NCBI GenBank assembly: GCA_025917655.1
Contig: CP084619.1
Location: forward strand, 2,957,001 to 3,021,000
Length of the DNA: 64,000 bases
Source of the DNA: Chlorella sorokiniana
Taxonomy: Eukaryota > Chlorophyta > Trebouxiophyceae > Chlorellales > Chlorellaceae
Direction: 5' to 3'
The stretch's first letter is position 1. Each line of letters begins with the position of its first letter. The position numbers and the translations under genes are program-made. The notes under the pieces were generated by a model. That model was given only the letters and a program-made list of their open reading frames with translations, was not told the DNA's origin and ran no database searches. Below are positions 20,024 through 32,273 of the stretch, piece after piece.

Positions 20024-21697
20024 TCAGTTGTGTCGCGGGCGGTCGTGCGCGATTGTTGCAGTCGTCAAGGAGCGGATCGGCGTTACGCTACACCCCTCCA
20101 ACAGCCCCTCCACGTCCCGCCGGTCCAGCGCCTCGTGCCCCACGGGCGCCTCCACGGTGGTGGCCAGCTCTGCGGGCGCGGGGCGGGGGGGGGGGCGGGG
20201 GCTCAGGAGCAAGTCGAGCTTGGCATGCTGGGGGGCCTTGCATCTCTCGTGGTGGAGTGCTTTACCAGCATGCTTGCAGCCCCCACCTGCAGTGTCCTCC
20301 GCGCCGCCGTCTGCCCCTGCAAACAGCGCGTGCTTGGCCTCCTGCACCGCAAGCACCCGCTGCTCGATGCTGTCTCGCACCAGCAGCCGCGTCACAACCA
20401 CGGGCCTGCACATGCACAGAGCAGGGAGGTTGGCTGGGCGGCAGTTGGTTGGGGGCATGCCGCGTCAGCGGGCACTGCCCTGCTACCTACACGCCTCGAC
20501 CGAGGCATGCGCCGGTGCCCTCCCTCCACCATTGCTCAACCCACCTCTGCTGCCCGATGCGGTGCACACGCGCCACCGCCTGCTGCTCGATGGCCGGCTC
20601 CAGCGCCGGCTCCAGCAGGAACACACGGGAGGCGCGCACCAGGGTCAGGCCTTGGGCACCCGCGCGGTGGCTCAACAGAAACACCTTTACCTGGAAGGGG
20701 GGGACCTGGTTGAATCAGCGATGTGGCTGCAGCAACTTCAGAGTCATGCCTTACGGCCTTGTCCCCACTGTGTCCCACTGCCGTGCCACTGCTCTGCTGC
20801 AAGCACACGGGGTGCATAGCCACTCACATCGTCATCCTCGCGGAAAGATGCCACAGCCTTGCGGGCCTGCATGGGCGCAGAGGTGACCAGTGGGCAACAA
20901 GCATGCATGGTTGCGCTGCTGTGAGGGACGCTTGGGTCCGATGCAGCAGGGCCGCGCACGGCGCCCCCTCACCGCCTGCTTGCCGCCCAGCAACTGCACA
21001 AAGCGGATGCCGTTGGTCTGGAGGGCCATGCCAGCCATTTTCAGGGCATCTGGGAACTGCAGGCAGGTCGGCGGGGGAGGGCTGCAAGCGTCAGGCTGGG
21101 CTTGCACCGTAGCGAGTGGCTGCGGTGGCAGGTTGGGAGCAGGTGGCTGACCTGTGAGAAGACGAGGCTCTTCTCCGCGGGGGAGGTGGTGGCCAGGTGG
21201 ATCAGGCGGCGCAGCAGGGCCTCCACCTTGGCGCTCCACTCGCCGACGGGACGAATCTGCAGCGGAGGGAGGGGGTGCCTCAGTGACGCCGCGGGCACAG
21301 CCATCTGCCAGCCTGAGTCCATGGCACCGACGTTCAGCCTGCCGCCCCCTCCACCTCCCTCGGCACGCACCCCTCCCAGCGCGTCAAACTCGGGGTCGCA
21401 GGCGGCGCCGCCGCTGGTGCCGGCGCCCGCCGCCACGCGGAACACCTGGCGCGCCGTCACCTTTTGGCGGCACACGGCGCAGAAGCCCTGCTGCAGCACC
21501 AGCCTGCTGGCGCAGTCCTGGCAGAAGGCGTGGCCGCAGCCGCCAAACACGTGGATGTCTGCCGAGGCTGGCACCAGGGACAGGCAGACCGGGCACTCCA
21601 GGCCGTCCCCGCCCTCGCCTGCATGCGGCTTGACGCCCGCCGCTGCTTGCTGGTCTGCTGGCGGCGCAGGCTCGCCGGCTGGTCCCGACCCGTATCC

Positions 21698-21732
<35 letters not shown>

Positions 21733-24700
21733 GTCCCGGCTGCTCCCCTGCCCTGGCCCCTGCGCGGCGGGCTGCAGGCTGCGCGCCTCGCTCACGCGCG
21801 ACTGCATGTAGCGCATGCGGTGCAGCAGCCCCTCCGCCTTTCACGCAGCCCTGCAATCTCCCGCACCAGCCGGTCCACTGCAGGCGGGGTCAGGGCGGGG
21901 CAGCGCAGTGCGCTGATGAAGCAGGGTGCAGTGCCAGCCTTGAGCTGCAGCCTGGCCGAGCAGCCTGCCCACAGGCCCTTGCGGCCCCCAGCCCACCCCA
22001 CCTGAGCCTGCGCCCGGCTGGGGTGGCAGTACCGCCGCGTCCCGCAGCCCCGCATCCAGGTCTGCTCTCAGCGCTTCCTGCAGCGCCAGCCCCGCTCAGC
22101 CACATGCTGCTCCCTCAAGCACCGGACCAGCTGCACCTGCACAGGCAGTGAAGGACGGCAGTGGAGGCGCAAGCGCTGGAACGGCTTCATACTTCGGCGG
22201 CCCCTCAACCCTCAAACCGCACAGTCCCCACACCATACCACACACATATGCACACAAAACCACCAGCACGGACCTGTGCTTTCACACTATCCAACTTCGC
22301 TTCAACGCCATCCAACGGCAGCGCGGCAAAAGGGCGGCTTCGGGGCCTGCCGTGCGCGCCAGCCGGCGCTGGTAGTCGCCCAGGGCGCGGCCCACAGCAG
22401 CCGCCACAGCGTGCAGCTGCAGGGCGCGGCAGCGGGATCGGTGGGTGAGGGCCAGCTCTGCTGCAAGCGCGGCAGGGGGCACCTGCGGCTAGCATGCCAG
22501 CGACACGGCAGCCAAGCAAGCAAGCAAGCGAGCAAGGCGGGAGGAGGCACCCCGCGCCACCGCCCCTCACCCGCGCCGCCGTCAGGAAGGGCTCCGCCTC
22601 GTCCCTGTAGTACCCCAGCCCCTGGTCCCCCAGCTTGAAGGCGTACCCAGGCACCCGCCCGCACCAGCCGCCACTGCACACAAACGCCTGCCCGCCCTCC
22701 GTCGCCCGCAAGATCGCCGCCAGCACAGCGCTGCTCTCGCTGCCCTCGCTCGGCTGCTGCGACCCCTGCTCTGCCGCGTGCTGCACGCCCTGCTGATGCC
22801 CAGGGCCGGCCTGCTGCCCCTGCAGCCCCTGCCGCTGCTGCTCTGCTTCCGGCTGCAGCAGCGCCTTCTCGTCGTCATCATCAGCCTCAGCGTCCGTCAA
22901 GCCTGCGGCCGCCGCCGCAGCAGCCTTTGCGAGCGCCGCCTGCTCGCGGCGTCGCGAGGCCTCCCTGTGCTTGCGCTCCGCCTCGTCCACCACCTGCCTG
23001 CCAAACAGGTCCACATGCTGTGCCACCAGCGTCTTGCGCCTGAACTCTGGCAGGGCGTGCATCACCTCCCACACCGCGGCCACGCCGTTCTCCAACACCT
23101 CCAAGCCCCCCCGACGCCTCCGCTGCATCCCAGCGCTGCTGCTCGCGCAGCAGGCGGCGGTGGGCGGCGGCGCAGCGCTGCTCCGACACAAACCGGTCCA
23201 GCACCGTCAGCTCAGAGTGCAGCTGCTTCTCGGCTTCCTCCAGCACCGCCGCCACGCGCGTGCCCTGCGGCATGACAGCGCGGAGCTTGAGCGGCGGGGG
23301 CGGGCACAGGGTGGGTGGCACGGCGGGGCAGGCGGCGCGTCCTTGGGCGGGCTGCCAGCTCCCGGCGCACCAGCATGTGCTTCACAATGCCCTGCTGCCC
23401 CTCCAGCTCCCCCTCCTCGTCCCGCTGCGCCTGGCGGTACAGCCGCTCCACGTTGCCCAGCCACGCCGCGGCGCTGCTGGTCAGGCCCCAGCCCACAAAG
23501 GCACGCCTGCGCGGGGTGGTGGTGGGGGTCGGGGCGAGGAGGGTGAGGGCAAGGTGGGCTGGTGAGCGCTTTCAGTGCGGTGTGCTGAGCACGACCCAGC
23601 GGCAGCTGCTCAGCGCAGCTCCACCCACTCTGCCGCCGCCTCGAGGTGCAGGCGGAAGCCCTGCCGCGCAGCCTCCGCCGCCGCCTGCGCCCGGTCCAGC
23701 CGCTGCTGCGCTTGCTGTGCCTCCATCTCGGCTTGGCTGCGCAGGTAGGCCACCTTTTCCTGGGGCAGTGGCGGGCCGGGGCACAGGGCAACGACTGCTG
23801 CTCAGCACAGCCAGCATGCACAGTTACACTGGCAGCCCTCACGCGCATGCGAGCTACGCAGGCCCCCACAGCCCCCTGAACAAACGAGTTACCCACCCAG
23901 CCACACCCTTGCACATGCTGCCCCCACAGACCTGCACGTCTTGGTCCATCTTGCGGGCCTCCTCCTCCCGCCCGTCAGCTTCGTACAGGCGCCCCAGCTG
24001 GCTGGCAGTGTTGATCTGCAGCCGCTTCCACGCATTGACGGTGCTAGTGGCGGCGGAGGGAATGTCCGGCATCCCCTCCAGCTCAGCCATGCCCTTGTCC
24101 ATGGCTGACGAGGCGTGGGGGCGGCGGGGAGGGCGGCGTGGCGATGGTGAGCGCGGGCGGGGAAGGGTGGCACAGCCAAGCAAGCCAGGCAGGGCAGCAG
24201 CATCAGGCTGGCGGCCCGTGGCAGCAGGCACGCTGCGCGCTGTGCGGCGGCGCCCCACCAGCGATGCCCTTCTCCGCCACCCTGAACGACTGCTCCAGCA
24301 GGCGCACGGCCTCTGCGCGCAGCGCAGCCGGCCCCAGCGCATCCAGCCCGCCCGGCTCCTGCGCGCGCGCTTGGCGGGGCGCGGGCTGCCTGCCCTGCCC
24401 TCCTCCTCCTCCTCCTGCTCCCCCTCGCCCTCGCCGCCGCCAGCCGCGCCGCCTCCGCTGCCCTCCTGCCTGGCTCGCCGGGCGGGGCCGGAGGCGGGGC
24501 TGCCGCCGCCGCCGCCCTGCTGCGCGCGGGCCGCCAGCCGCATGGCCAGGGTGTTAAGGTGTGCGCAGAGCTGTCGCTCCGCCTCCTGCAGGTCCCCCTG
24601 CGCCGCGTCCACCAGCCGCTGCATGATTTCCTCCATGGACAGCGTGGTGCCCACACCCAGCTGACCCTCAGCCGCCATCGCCTTCCAGTCCTTGGTCAGC

Positions 24701-27700
24701 TGCGGGGGGGGGGGGAGGGGGCACGCGGGGACCGTCGAGTGGCGCTGCTGCTCCCAGGGACCAGGGGCGGGCCGCTCTAGCGCACCGCGCGCTCGGGCGA
24801 CGCGGAGGAGCCGGTGGGGCCAGCACACCGGCCCAACCAGGTCACCGCGTCACAAACCGTGAACTCCAGCCACGCCCCCTTTCCTCCCCGTCTCCCGACG
24901 CCCGCCCCACCTGCGGGTGGATGCACGCCAGGCGAAGCTGGCTCAGGTTGTCCGCCGCCGCCAGCTCCAGCCGCTCGCTCTGCTTGGCCTGGCGCCGCTT
25001 GCGGGTGCGGGCCTGGGCGGGGCTGACGGGGCCGCCGTCGCCGCCACCCTGCTCCTCGTCGTCGGCGGCGGTGTCGGCTGGGTGGCCCTGCCGCCGGCGG
25101 AACTCCGCCAGCTCCTGGCGCGCCTGCCGCGCCTTCTCCACCACCTGGGTGGCCGAAGCACAGGAGGCTGGGATCAAGGCGGGCGCCAAGGGGCCATCTC
25201 GCCGGCAGGCGGGGAGCATGGCATGCATGCGATCAAGGGCCCGCCGCAGCAGCGGACGCCTCGCTTGAGCCTGCCACCCCTCAAGGCCCCCCTCGAGCCC
25301 CCCACCTGCTCGTAAAGGCGCGCTCCCCCGCCTGGAAGGCGAGCCAGACGGGTTGCAGGGAGCGGTGGGGCAGGGAGAACTCGCGGGCCACCACCGCCTT
25401 GGTGGCGCGCCACATAAGCGGGCGCAGCACGCGCGCCAGCAGGCGCCACGCGCCCGCAGAGGCCGCGCCGCCCTCAGCCATCGGCTCTGCCACCAGCCGC
25501 CGCCAGGCCCTCTCGCCTGCGCGCGCATGTGTAGGGTGGTGTCAGAGGTGTTGGTGGTGGATGCGAGGTGTGTGTTGGGGGGAAACGCACGGCGGTTGAA
25601 CGGCGTGCCAACAGCTCGATGGGAGGCACAGGTTGCCAGCTGCCACGGGCCCCCCCTTTGCTGGCCTCTTTCTGTGCCGACGTATGTCCCCTTGTGCCGA
25701 TGCATGTCCACTGCAGCAAAGCATGCACCCCTAACCCACCACCCCCCACCCTCAAAGGGCTGGTGTGCCAGGATGTGCAGCAGGGCGCGCATGTCTGCCA
25801 GCTCGTCGGCCTTGTGGGAGCCCATGGGGGTGCCTGCGGGCGGGGGCGCAGCCAGCCGCGCACCGTCAGCCAGGCATGTGCCTTGCGGCGCAGGCCTGCT
25901 GGCCGCCATGGCTCCGACCCTCGACCCCGCACTATCCAATGTCCCCCCCCACACACACACGCGCGCTCACCTGTGACACACCATCGGTGCGCCGCCGCCA
26001 TGCGCTCCATCATGGTGCCCACCGCTGAGAGCGGCCCCACCATCTGCGCCTCATCCGCCACCAGCCGCCACCAGCGCATCTGGGGGAGGGGAAGGGGCCC
26101 ATGGGGGAGGGCGCTGCGGGTGGCGCATGCTGCCCACGGTGCAGGGGGCATGAGCGACCGGGCGGCGGCAGGCAGCGCCCGCGACTCTGCAGCGGGCGGC
26201 GGCGCCCGGCGCACCTGCAGCAGCGGGCAGTGCGGGACCTGGTAGCGCTTGCGGTGCCTCAGCTCGCGCTCCCTCGGCACAAAGTGCACCTCCGCTCGCA
26301 GCACGTCAAAGCTGGTGAGCACCACGTCGGCTCGCGACAGGCGGCAGAGCGCAGCCGCCGCCTCGGCCGCGGCGTCGTACGACGCCTGCACGCTGCCGCC
26401 CTGCAGCAGGCGGCTGTACAGCTCCGCCTCGCGCTGGCCGGGCTTGAGGCGCTTGGCGGCGGGGCCCTCCCGCCGCAGCGCCGCCCCAGCCCCCCAGCCC
26501 GTCGTACACCTCCACCGCCAGCGCGCCGTGGGCATGGTTGGACAGCTCCGCCGCCCACTGCTGCAGCAGCGCGGGGGCACACCACCAGCGTGCCGCCGCG
26601 CGGGGGAGCCGGCGGGACCGCCGTCCCCGCTCTTGATGGCGCCCAGGCTGGCGTCTGGCACCGCCGCCTGGGGCTCCCCTGCGCCCGCCTCCCTCCCCCG
26701 CCTCGCCTCCGCCGGGTGCCGCCTGCGCCTGGGCCTCGCTGGCGCCGGGGTGCGTGGGAGGGCGGTGGGGCAGCCAGCCTGGCGGCGGCGGCGGCCGAGC
26801 CAGGAACAGGGCCAGCATTTCCACAGTCTTGCCCAGGCCCTGCATGCGAGGCAGGCGGCGCCGCCAGCAGGTGAGGCAGGCCGGGAGGAGCGGCTGGCAG
26901 GGCGCGTGTACCCCCCCCACACCCCCACCCCACCCACCCACCATCTCGTCGGCCAGCAGACCGCCCGCCACCTGGGGCAGCGGCGGGGACACGGGCCGTC
27001 GCCGTGGGCAGCCGGCCAGCGGGTTGTACCAGATGGCTGCGCCCGAGGGCAGCGTCAGCGGCTGCCACAGCAGGCTGTGCTGGGGAAGGTCCGACTTGGC
27101 ACTGCCCGGGTCGGGGGTGCGGCGGCGGCAAGCGGCACTCCACCGCTGCCGCCTGCTTCACCGTCCCCAGGCTGCATCCCGTTGCATCCTGTGCGTCGCC
27201 CGCGCCGCGCAGCGACTCGCGCCACTTGAGCCACGCCAGGCAGCGGCGCTGGTAGCGGAAGAGCGTGCAGGCCAGGCCGGGGGCTCCTCCGCCTCCGCCA
27301 CCCAGTCCACGGGCAGGGCCAGCTCAAATATCCTGTCGCGCGGGTTCTGCGCAGCGCTCTCCTCCTCTGCCTCACCGGGGTCGGGGGTGGGGCCCTCGTC
27401 GGGGGTCGCTGTCGCCACCAGCCATCCCGCAGCGCTGCCGCCAAGGGTGGGGCATCGCCGTCTGCGGCATCTGCGGCGATGGCCGCCAGCTGCTCCCAGT
27501 GCTGCACCAGGGCAGCCACCTGCTCCGCCTCCTGCGGGTGTGTGTCAGGAACGGCTTTGGTGGGTGCGGGCGGGGTGCACGCGTGGCCCCGCATCGTTGT
27601 GGGCAAGCTGCCGCACCTCGCTGCCGGGGTGCACGTCGAAGAAAGCGGGCAGCAGCTGCACGTCCAGCAGGACAGACGCTGCGCCCTCTTCCTGCTGCCC

Positions 27701-28074
27701 CTCCAGGTGCACAGCGCGCAGGCTGCAGTGGATGGTGCCGCCGCCCTGCAGGCCCGCCAGCGCAAAAGGAAGCGAGCCACGACGGCCCAGCGGCCGAGAC
27801 AAGAGCGGCGCCGCGGTGCGCTCGTCGACTAGCTGCACCTCCTTCTGACCGAAGCGCAGCTGCAAGCTGGCCGTCTCGGATGCATTCTCTGTGCTGCCAG
27901 CCAGCCTGCACCACTAGCGCAACACGGTGACTGCAAAGCTAGTTTGTGCACGACGGCAGCTGGCGGCAGGGCTGGCTGTGAAGGGCTAGTGCAGCCGGCG
28001 AGAAAAAACATCTGGGTATTGCACCTGACGAAGTTGTCGATCACAGCCGGCTGCACAAGGCTCTCAGAAGCCAT
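20024..28074 (-). CDS. SHPRH: SHPRH-like SNF2 ATPase with inserted RING E3 ligase domain
   Basis: DNA-damage-tolerance protein; animal SHPRH and yeast Rad5 polyubiquitinate PCNA. It spans 8 kb with many short introns. Exon 1 is 28074-28025 (MASESLVQPAVIDNF), with exon 2 from 27905 in phase. SNF2 motifs are LADEM|GLGKTVEMLAL (split by an intron, exon from 26839), LLQQWAAELSNHAHG, the LVADEAQMVGP Walker B box (about 26060), and RWCVTG|TPMGSHKADEL. The SHPRH-type segment GYAFKLGDQGLGYYRDEAEP follows. The RING (CPVC, CGHAFCQDC, CAVC; about 21600-21465) lies inside the helicase core before LLSHRAGAQGLTLVRA and ARVHRIGQQR. A 9-Gln tract sits just upstream of the RING. One base is missing in the run at 26573-26577. 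I did not recognise the H15 and PHD modules of animal SHPRH. Full exon structure was not solved. Confidence 0.85.
21701..21727 (-). repeat. (CAG)9 polyglutamine tract in SHPRH
   Basis: Nine CTG units on the plus strand encode nine consecutive Gln (context LEQ...QEGYG) upstream of the RING. Confidence 0.9.
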
Positions 28075-28323
28075 TGGGCCAGGTATTGCGGCGCCAAAGC
28101 GGCCAAACAGGCGCAGGCGTCAGAACTGTTGCATTTTGAGATAATTATATCCAAAAACTTGGAGTTCAATGACAACGACCTCGTTTGGAACTTAAAGAGC
28201 AGTACACACGCTGTCCTCACGAACTGCAGTGCCTCTTGCAATAAAATCTAGGAAGCTGAAAGGAGATAAACGCCAATTGGAAGGCGAAACGGGCCGAGCT
28301 GTGCGGGAAGGCCTCTCCAAGAC
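28075..28323. promoter_or_regulatory. Divergent promoter region, SHPRH and DUF3067 genes
   Basis: A 249-base divergent interval with an AT-rich stretch at about 28138-28170 (attataatt-like words) in a GC-rich background. Both promoters must lie here. Confidence 0.45.
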
Positions 28324-29124
28324 ATGGTCGCTGAGCTCAGCCGCTCCCCGCTGCGGTTGCCAGCAGCGTTGCACCCTGCAAGGCAAGCAGCAGGTAGTGG
28401 AAGAAGGAGGCCCCGGGGCACAGGCAGCCGGCTTCAGTGCCGCCCCTCCCGCCACCCACGGTGTGCAGCAGCCAGCAGCGGCGATTCGAGCCAGGGCGGC
28501 AGCGAAGCCGATGCGCAGCGGCTGAACAGGCTGTTGCAGGGGCCACAGCTGATCACAGGAGCAGAACTACGGCAGCTGGTGCTGGACAAGTGGGGCCGCT
28601 CGTATGATGTGCGGCTACAGCGGCGCGGCCAGCGCATGTTTGTGCACATTATGTGGCGGTTTCTGGAGCAGCAGGTGCGTGACAGGATGGTGGCTGCTTG
28701 CTATGGGCCCGTGAGCGCCCTGCTGGACGACCGCTCTGGGGTCTGGCCAGCCCTTGAATGCGCACCCTGCCATCTCGTCTGTGCACCGCCTCCGCAGTCC
28801 TTCCCACTGACCGAGGAAGAGTATGAGCTGCAGCTGGAGGCCGTGGCCGAGTACCTCAACCTGTGGCAGGCGCAAGACACCGTGCGAGCGGGCATCAGGG
28901 CCGCCAGCAAGCGCGGTCCGGGGTACACAGGTGGCGGCAATGCACGAGCAATCAGCATCCCCCTAGGTTGGTGGAAGGGCCCAGCGGCTGGGCAGGGCCG
29001 TAGTGCTCTGCGTGCAGCAACTGCTGTTCCGCCCGAGGCAAAGTGGCATGATGTGCTGCCCTCCTTGCGTGCAGGCGTGGACGTTGGCGGCATGGGGCGC
29101 ACAGACGAGTGGAACTCATTCTAG
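28324..29124 (+). CDS. DUF3067 family protein, plastid-targeted
   Basis: Conserved protein of cyanobacteria and plastid-bearing eukaryotes; function unknown. Exons are 28324-28674, 28798-28966 and 29075-29124, 570 bases, 189 aa, with no frame break. Residues 1-60 are rich in Arg, Ser and Ala with few acidic residues (PLRLPAALHPARQAAGSGRR), a probable chloroplast transit peptide. The DUF3067 core is LITGAELRQLVLDKWGRSYD, VRLQRRGQRMFVHIMWRFLE and SFPLTEEEYELQLEAVAEYL, followed by AISIPLG and a tail ending DEWNSF. Start ATG 28324 is the first in frame. The gene is divergent from SHPRH and convergent with LeuC, and TGTAA lies 48 bases after the stop. Confidence 0.88.
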   Translation: MVAELSRSPLRLPAALHPARQAAGSGRRRPRGTGSRLQCRPSRHPRCAAASSGDSSQGGSEADAQRLNRLLQGPQLITGAELRQLVLDKWGRSYDVRLQRRGQRMFVHIMWRFLEQQVRDRMVAACYGPVSALLDDRSGVWPALECAPCHLVCAPPPQSFPLTEEEYELQLEAVAEYLNLWQAQDTVRAGIRAASKRGPGYTGGGNARAISIPLGWWKGPAAGQGRSALRAATAVPPEAKWHDVLPSLRAGVDVGGMGRTDEWNSF

Positions 29125-29506
29125 TCATGCTGCCTCGTTGCCCATGGGGCCTTCACATGAGTGGCTCGATATTGTAAACTATCCAGACGTTTGTACCAGC
29201 CTTGCGCTCTGGCCACCTCCTTGCCTTTTCCTGAAATTCTGTCTTGAGGTTGTTGACACTCATTTGTTCGGCGTCAATTGATGTTGTGGCTGCTTTGAGA
29301 TATTAAATGCAGAGTGTGACGGTACGATGCAACAGTAGGGACTAAATGCACAGTGGGTCCGTGCCAAGGGGCGGAACCGTGAAGGCGTGGTCGCCAGGGA
29401 GGGCCCAAAGAGCCGCCGCCGACAGCCCCGGAGGAGGCTTGCCGTGCCGCAGGTAGGGACCTCCCTCCCCTCCCCTCGGCTCGCACAGGCAGCTGCACCT
29501 GCCCGC
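29125..29506. other. Convergent intergenic region with TGTAA signal
   Basis: This stretch holds the 3' UTRs of the DUF3067 gene (TGTAA at 29173-29177) and LeuC. It is AT-richer than its flanks. No ORF is convincing. Confidence 0.5.
29173..29177 (+). promoter_or_regulatory. TGTAA poly(A) signal, DUF3067 gene
   Basis: TGTAA lies 48 bases after the stop codon, in an AT-rich stretch. Confidence 0.55.
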
Positions 29507-32108
29507 TCAGGCCATGAAGTCCCGAGGGTCGGTGACGTGGCCGGTGAGGGCGGAGGCGGCAGCGGTGTAGGGCGAGGCCAGGTAAATCTGGCCCTCCTTG
29601 TGGCCCATGCGGCCAGGGAAGTTGCTGCGGGCGGAAGGGGGAGGGAGGCACGTGGGAGGGAGAACTGCGCAGGCTGCACGCACAGGCAAGCATTCACTAC
29701 AAAGCAATCCCGTGGACATCGCCCTCCCACCCAAAAACACGCCCTCCGCTTCCTCTGCCATCCTCACCGGTTGGTAGTGGACACGCACACCTCAGGCTCG
29801 TTCATGCGGGCAAAGGTGTCGCGCGGCCCGCCGAGGCACGCGGCGCAGCTGGGGGCCGCGGGCGTGACGCAGCCCGCCGCCTCGAAGATCTGCGCTGCGG
29901 TCTTGCCGTCGCATCCTGGCACGGGCAGGGTGTACACGTCCGCCCACACCTTTTGCGTGGCGGGGACAAGGTAGGTGGGCACCTTGACCTCGCCGCCCGC
30001 TCCGTGCAGCAGCTTGGCGGCCGCCATGAAGTCCTCGGTCTTGCCGCCGGTGCAGGACCCGATGTAGACGCGGTCAATCTTGACGTCGCGGCACTCGCGC
30101 GCCAGCTTGCGGTTGTCGGGAGAGTGGGGGCGGCCACCACCGGCTCCAGCTTGCTCACGTCAAAGCGGTAGTCTGTTGGGAGGGGGCGCGGGGTGCCACT
30201 TGGTGGCCATTGTGGCCCCAACACGACCGCACCATTGTGTTGAGGCAACCAGGGTCAACCAAGACGGTGCAGCGTGGCCCTGTGCGCCCACCCGCGAAGA
30301 AGGATGCGTCGTCGTCCGAGTAGACGGGGTTGTATGGCTCGGAGGTGCGTGACTCCACGTAGTCAAAGGTGGTCTGGTCGGCGGGGCACACGCCGTTCTT
30401 GCCGCCCGCCTCCACCACCATGTTGCAGATGGTCATGCGCTCCTCCATGTTCATGCCCCGCACCGCGTCGCCCACAAACTCCATGGAGCGGTACGTCGCG
30501 CCTGCAAGGACGACGGGGAAGCGGTGGACCAGAGGGTGATGCAAGCTCGACTGAGGGGTGAGGCACCCACAGGCCCCATGCTGCTTGACCAGGCTGCAGA
30601 GGCACACTGCACTGGCTGGCAGCGATGGCAAAGCGTTGGTGCCCCGACGCGCCCTCCCTCTCCCCCCCCCCCCGCCCCCCTCACCCGCCACGCTGATCTC
30701 GCCGATGATGTGGAGGATGAGGTCCTTGGCCAGCAGCCAGGGCGGCATCTCGCCGTCCAGCGCAAAGCGCATGGTGGGCGGCACCTTGATCAGCAGCTTG
30801 CCGGTGCCCAGGATGAAGCCGGCATCGGTGTTGCCCACCCCGTGGCAAACTGGCCGAAGGCGCCGGCGTTGCAGGTGTGGGAGTCGGTGCCAAACAGCAC
30901 CTCGCCTGCAGCAGGGCGCAGTGGGCATCAGGGGGGCGCAGCAACACCGCGCAGGGCCGAGCATGCCCCCAGCTTTACGCCTGCGCGCGCACCGGCTGCC
31001 ACACACCCGCCTGCACGCCAGGGCCTGCTGCGCAGCTCCCCGCCCCGCTCACCCGGCTTGCAGTGCCCCTCCTGGGCCAGGGCCACGTGGCAGACGCCCT
31101 TGTAGTCGGGGTTGGCCTGGAAGTCGCCGCGGTTCTGGATGTCGTAAAAGTACTTGATGCCGTACCGCTGGGCCACCTCTCGCAGGATGTCCACGTTGCG
31201 GTTGGCGCGTGGGTCGCTGGTGAAGATGTAGTGGTCGGGGATGATGACCACACGCTCAGGATCCCACACCTGCAGGCGCGGGCGATGTCGGCAGCGGGCG
31301 CATGCACTGTGCAGTCTAAAGGGAAGGCAGGCGCCGGAAAAGCGGGCACCAACTCTGTCGATGGCAACGGACCCCTGCCCTAGAATTGTTCTACGTGCAG
31401 CCCACCTGTGCATCCTCGCCAAACTCCTTCTGGAAGATGCCAAAGGTGCCCGGCCCGCACACATCGTGTGTCATCAGCTTGTCCACCTTGGTCCACACGT
31501 TGTCGCCGGGGCCACCGACGGCCGGTCGCTATGCTGCGCCAGAATCTTCTCAGTCATAGTCATTGCACGCTTCACCTGCAGCAAGAGTGTAACCAAGGTG
31601 GAGGAAGGGGCAAGGTGGGCAGCGAGTCGGCCAACTGGCTGCGACACTGGTCCTCGCCAGACTGGCAACAGCAAGTGGTTGAGCAACGGCCCAACACATT
31701 TGTAGAGCTCAGGAACGGTGCGGTTATGTAGCATCGTCACTCCTTAGGCATAGGCCAGCAATCCCCAGGACATGAGCAGGTCCAAGCTTACAAGGCCCCT
31801 GCTGAGGCCGGACTCAGCGGCAGCGGCGGCTGGCGGGCAGCGGCTAAGCCTAACCAAAGCAGCACCCCAGCGGCCCTGCTGCGACCCCCGTTCAATTACG
31901 GGGCGATCAATCTTGAAGGCAGGCCTATCCGACGCGGCCGCGGGCTGCCTCAGCATGCAACCTCTCTGCAGAGCCTGCTCACCGAGCCGGTGCTAGCTGG
32001 GGTGCGGGCAGGGGTAGGAGGCGCCGCCACGCAGGTCACCCGCATGGTGCGCCGACCAACTACGCTGCCACGATTGCCGCTTGGGGCGCGGAGGGCCTGG
32101 GCTTGCAT
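29507..32108 (-). CDS. LEUC: 3-isopropylmalate dehydratase large subunit (LeuC/IIL1), plastid
   Basis: Aconitase-family [4Fe-4S] enzyme that isomerises 2- to 3-isopropylmalate in leucine synthesis, in plastids of plants and algae, with a separate small subunit. Exon 1 (32108-31983) encodes a transit-like N terminus ([20 protein letters not shown]); exon 2 starts at 31575 with [19 protein letters not shown]. Family marks are [51 protein letters not shown] and [15 protein letters not shown]. Fe-S ligands are in [14 protein letters not shown] and SCAACLGGP; the end is [13 protein letters not shown]...VTDPRDFMA. Three frame breaks, at 31508-31511, 30838-30841 and 30126-30130, are each cured by one base in a G/C run. 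An upstream in-frame ATG at 32156 is an alternative start. Confidence 0.92.
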
Positions 32109-32273
32109 CGGCAGTCCCTTAATTTGAATAGGTGCAGGCGGGTAATCAGACAGCAAGCCAGTGGGAGCAGGCGGGCTCTAAGTCCAGTTCCCGCACCAGG
32201 CCGCCACCTCAGACATTGACAGTGATACAGTTGGCACAGCAAGATGGGATGGCTGCGCAGCCCTACTCTCTGC

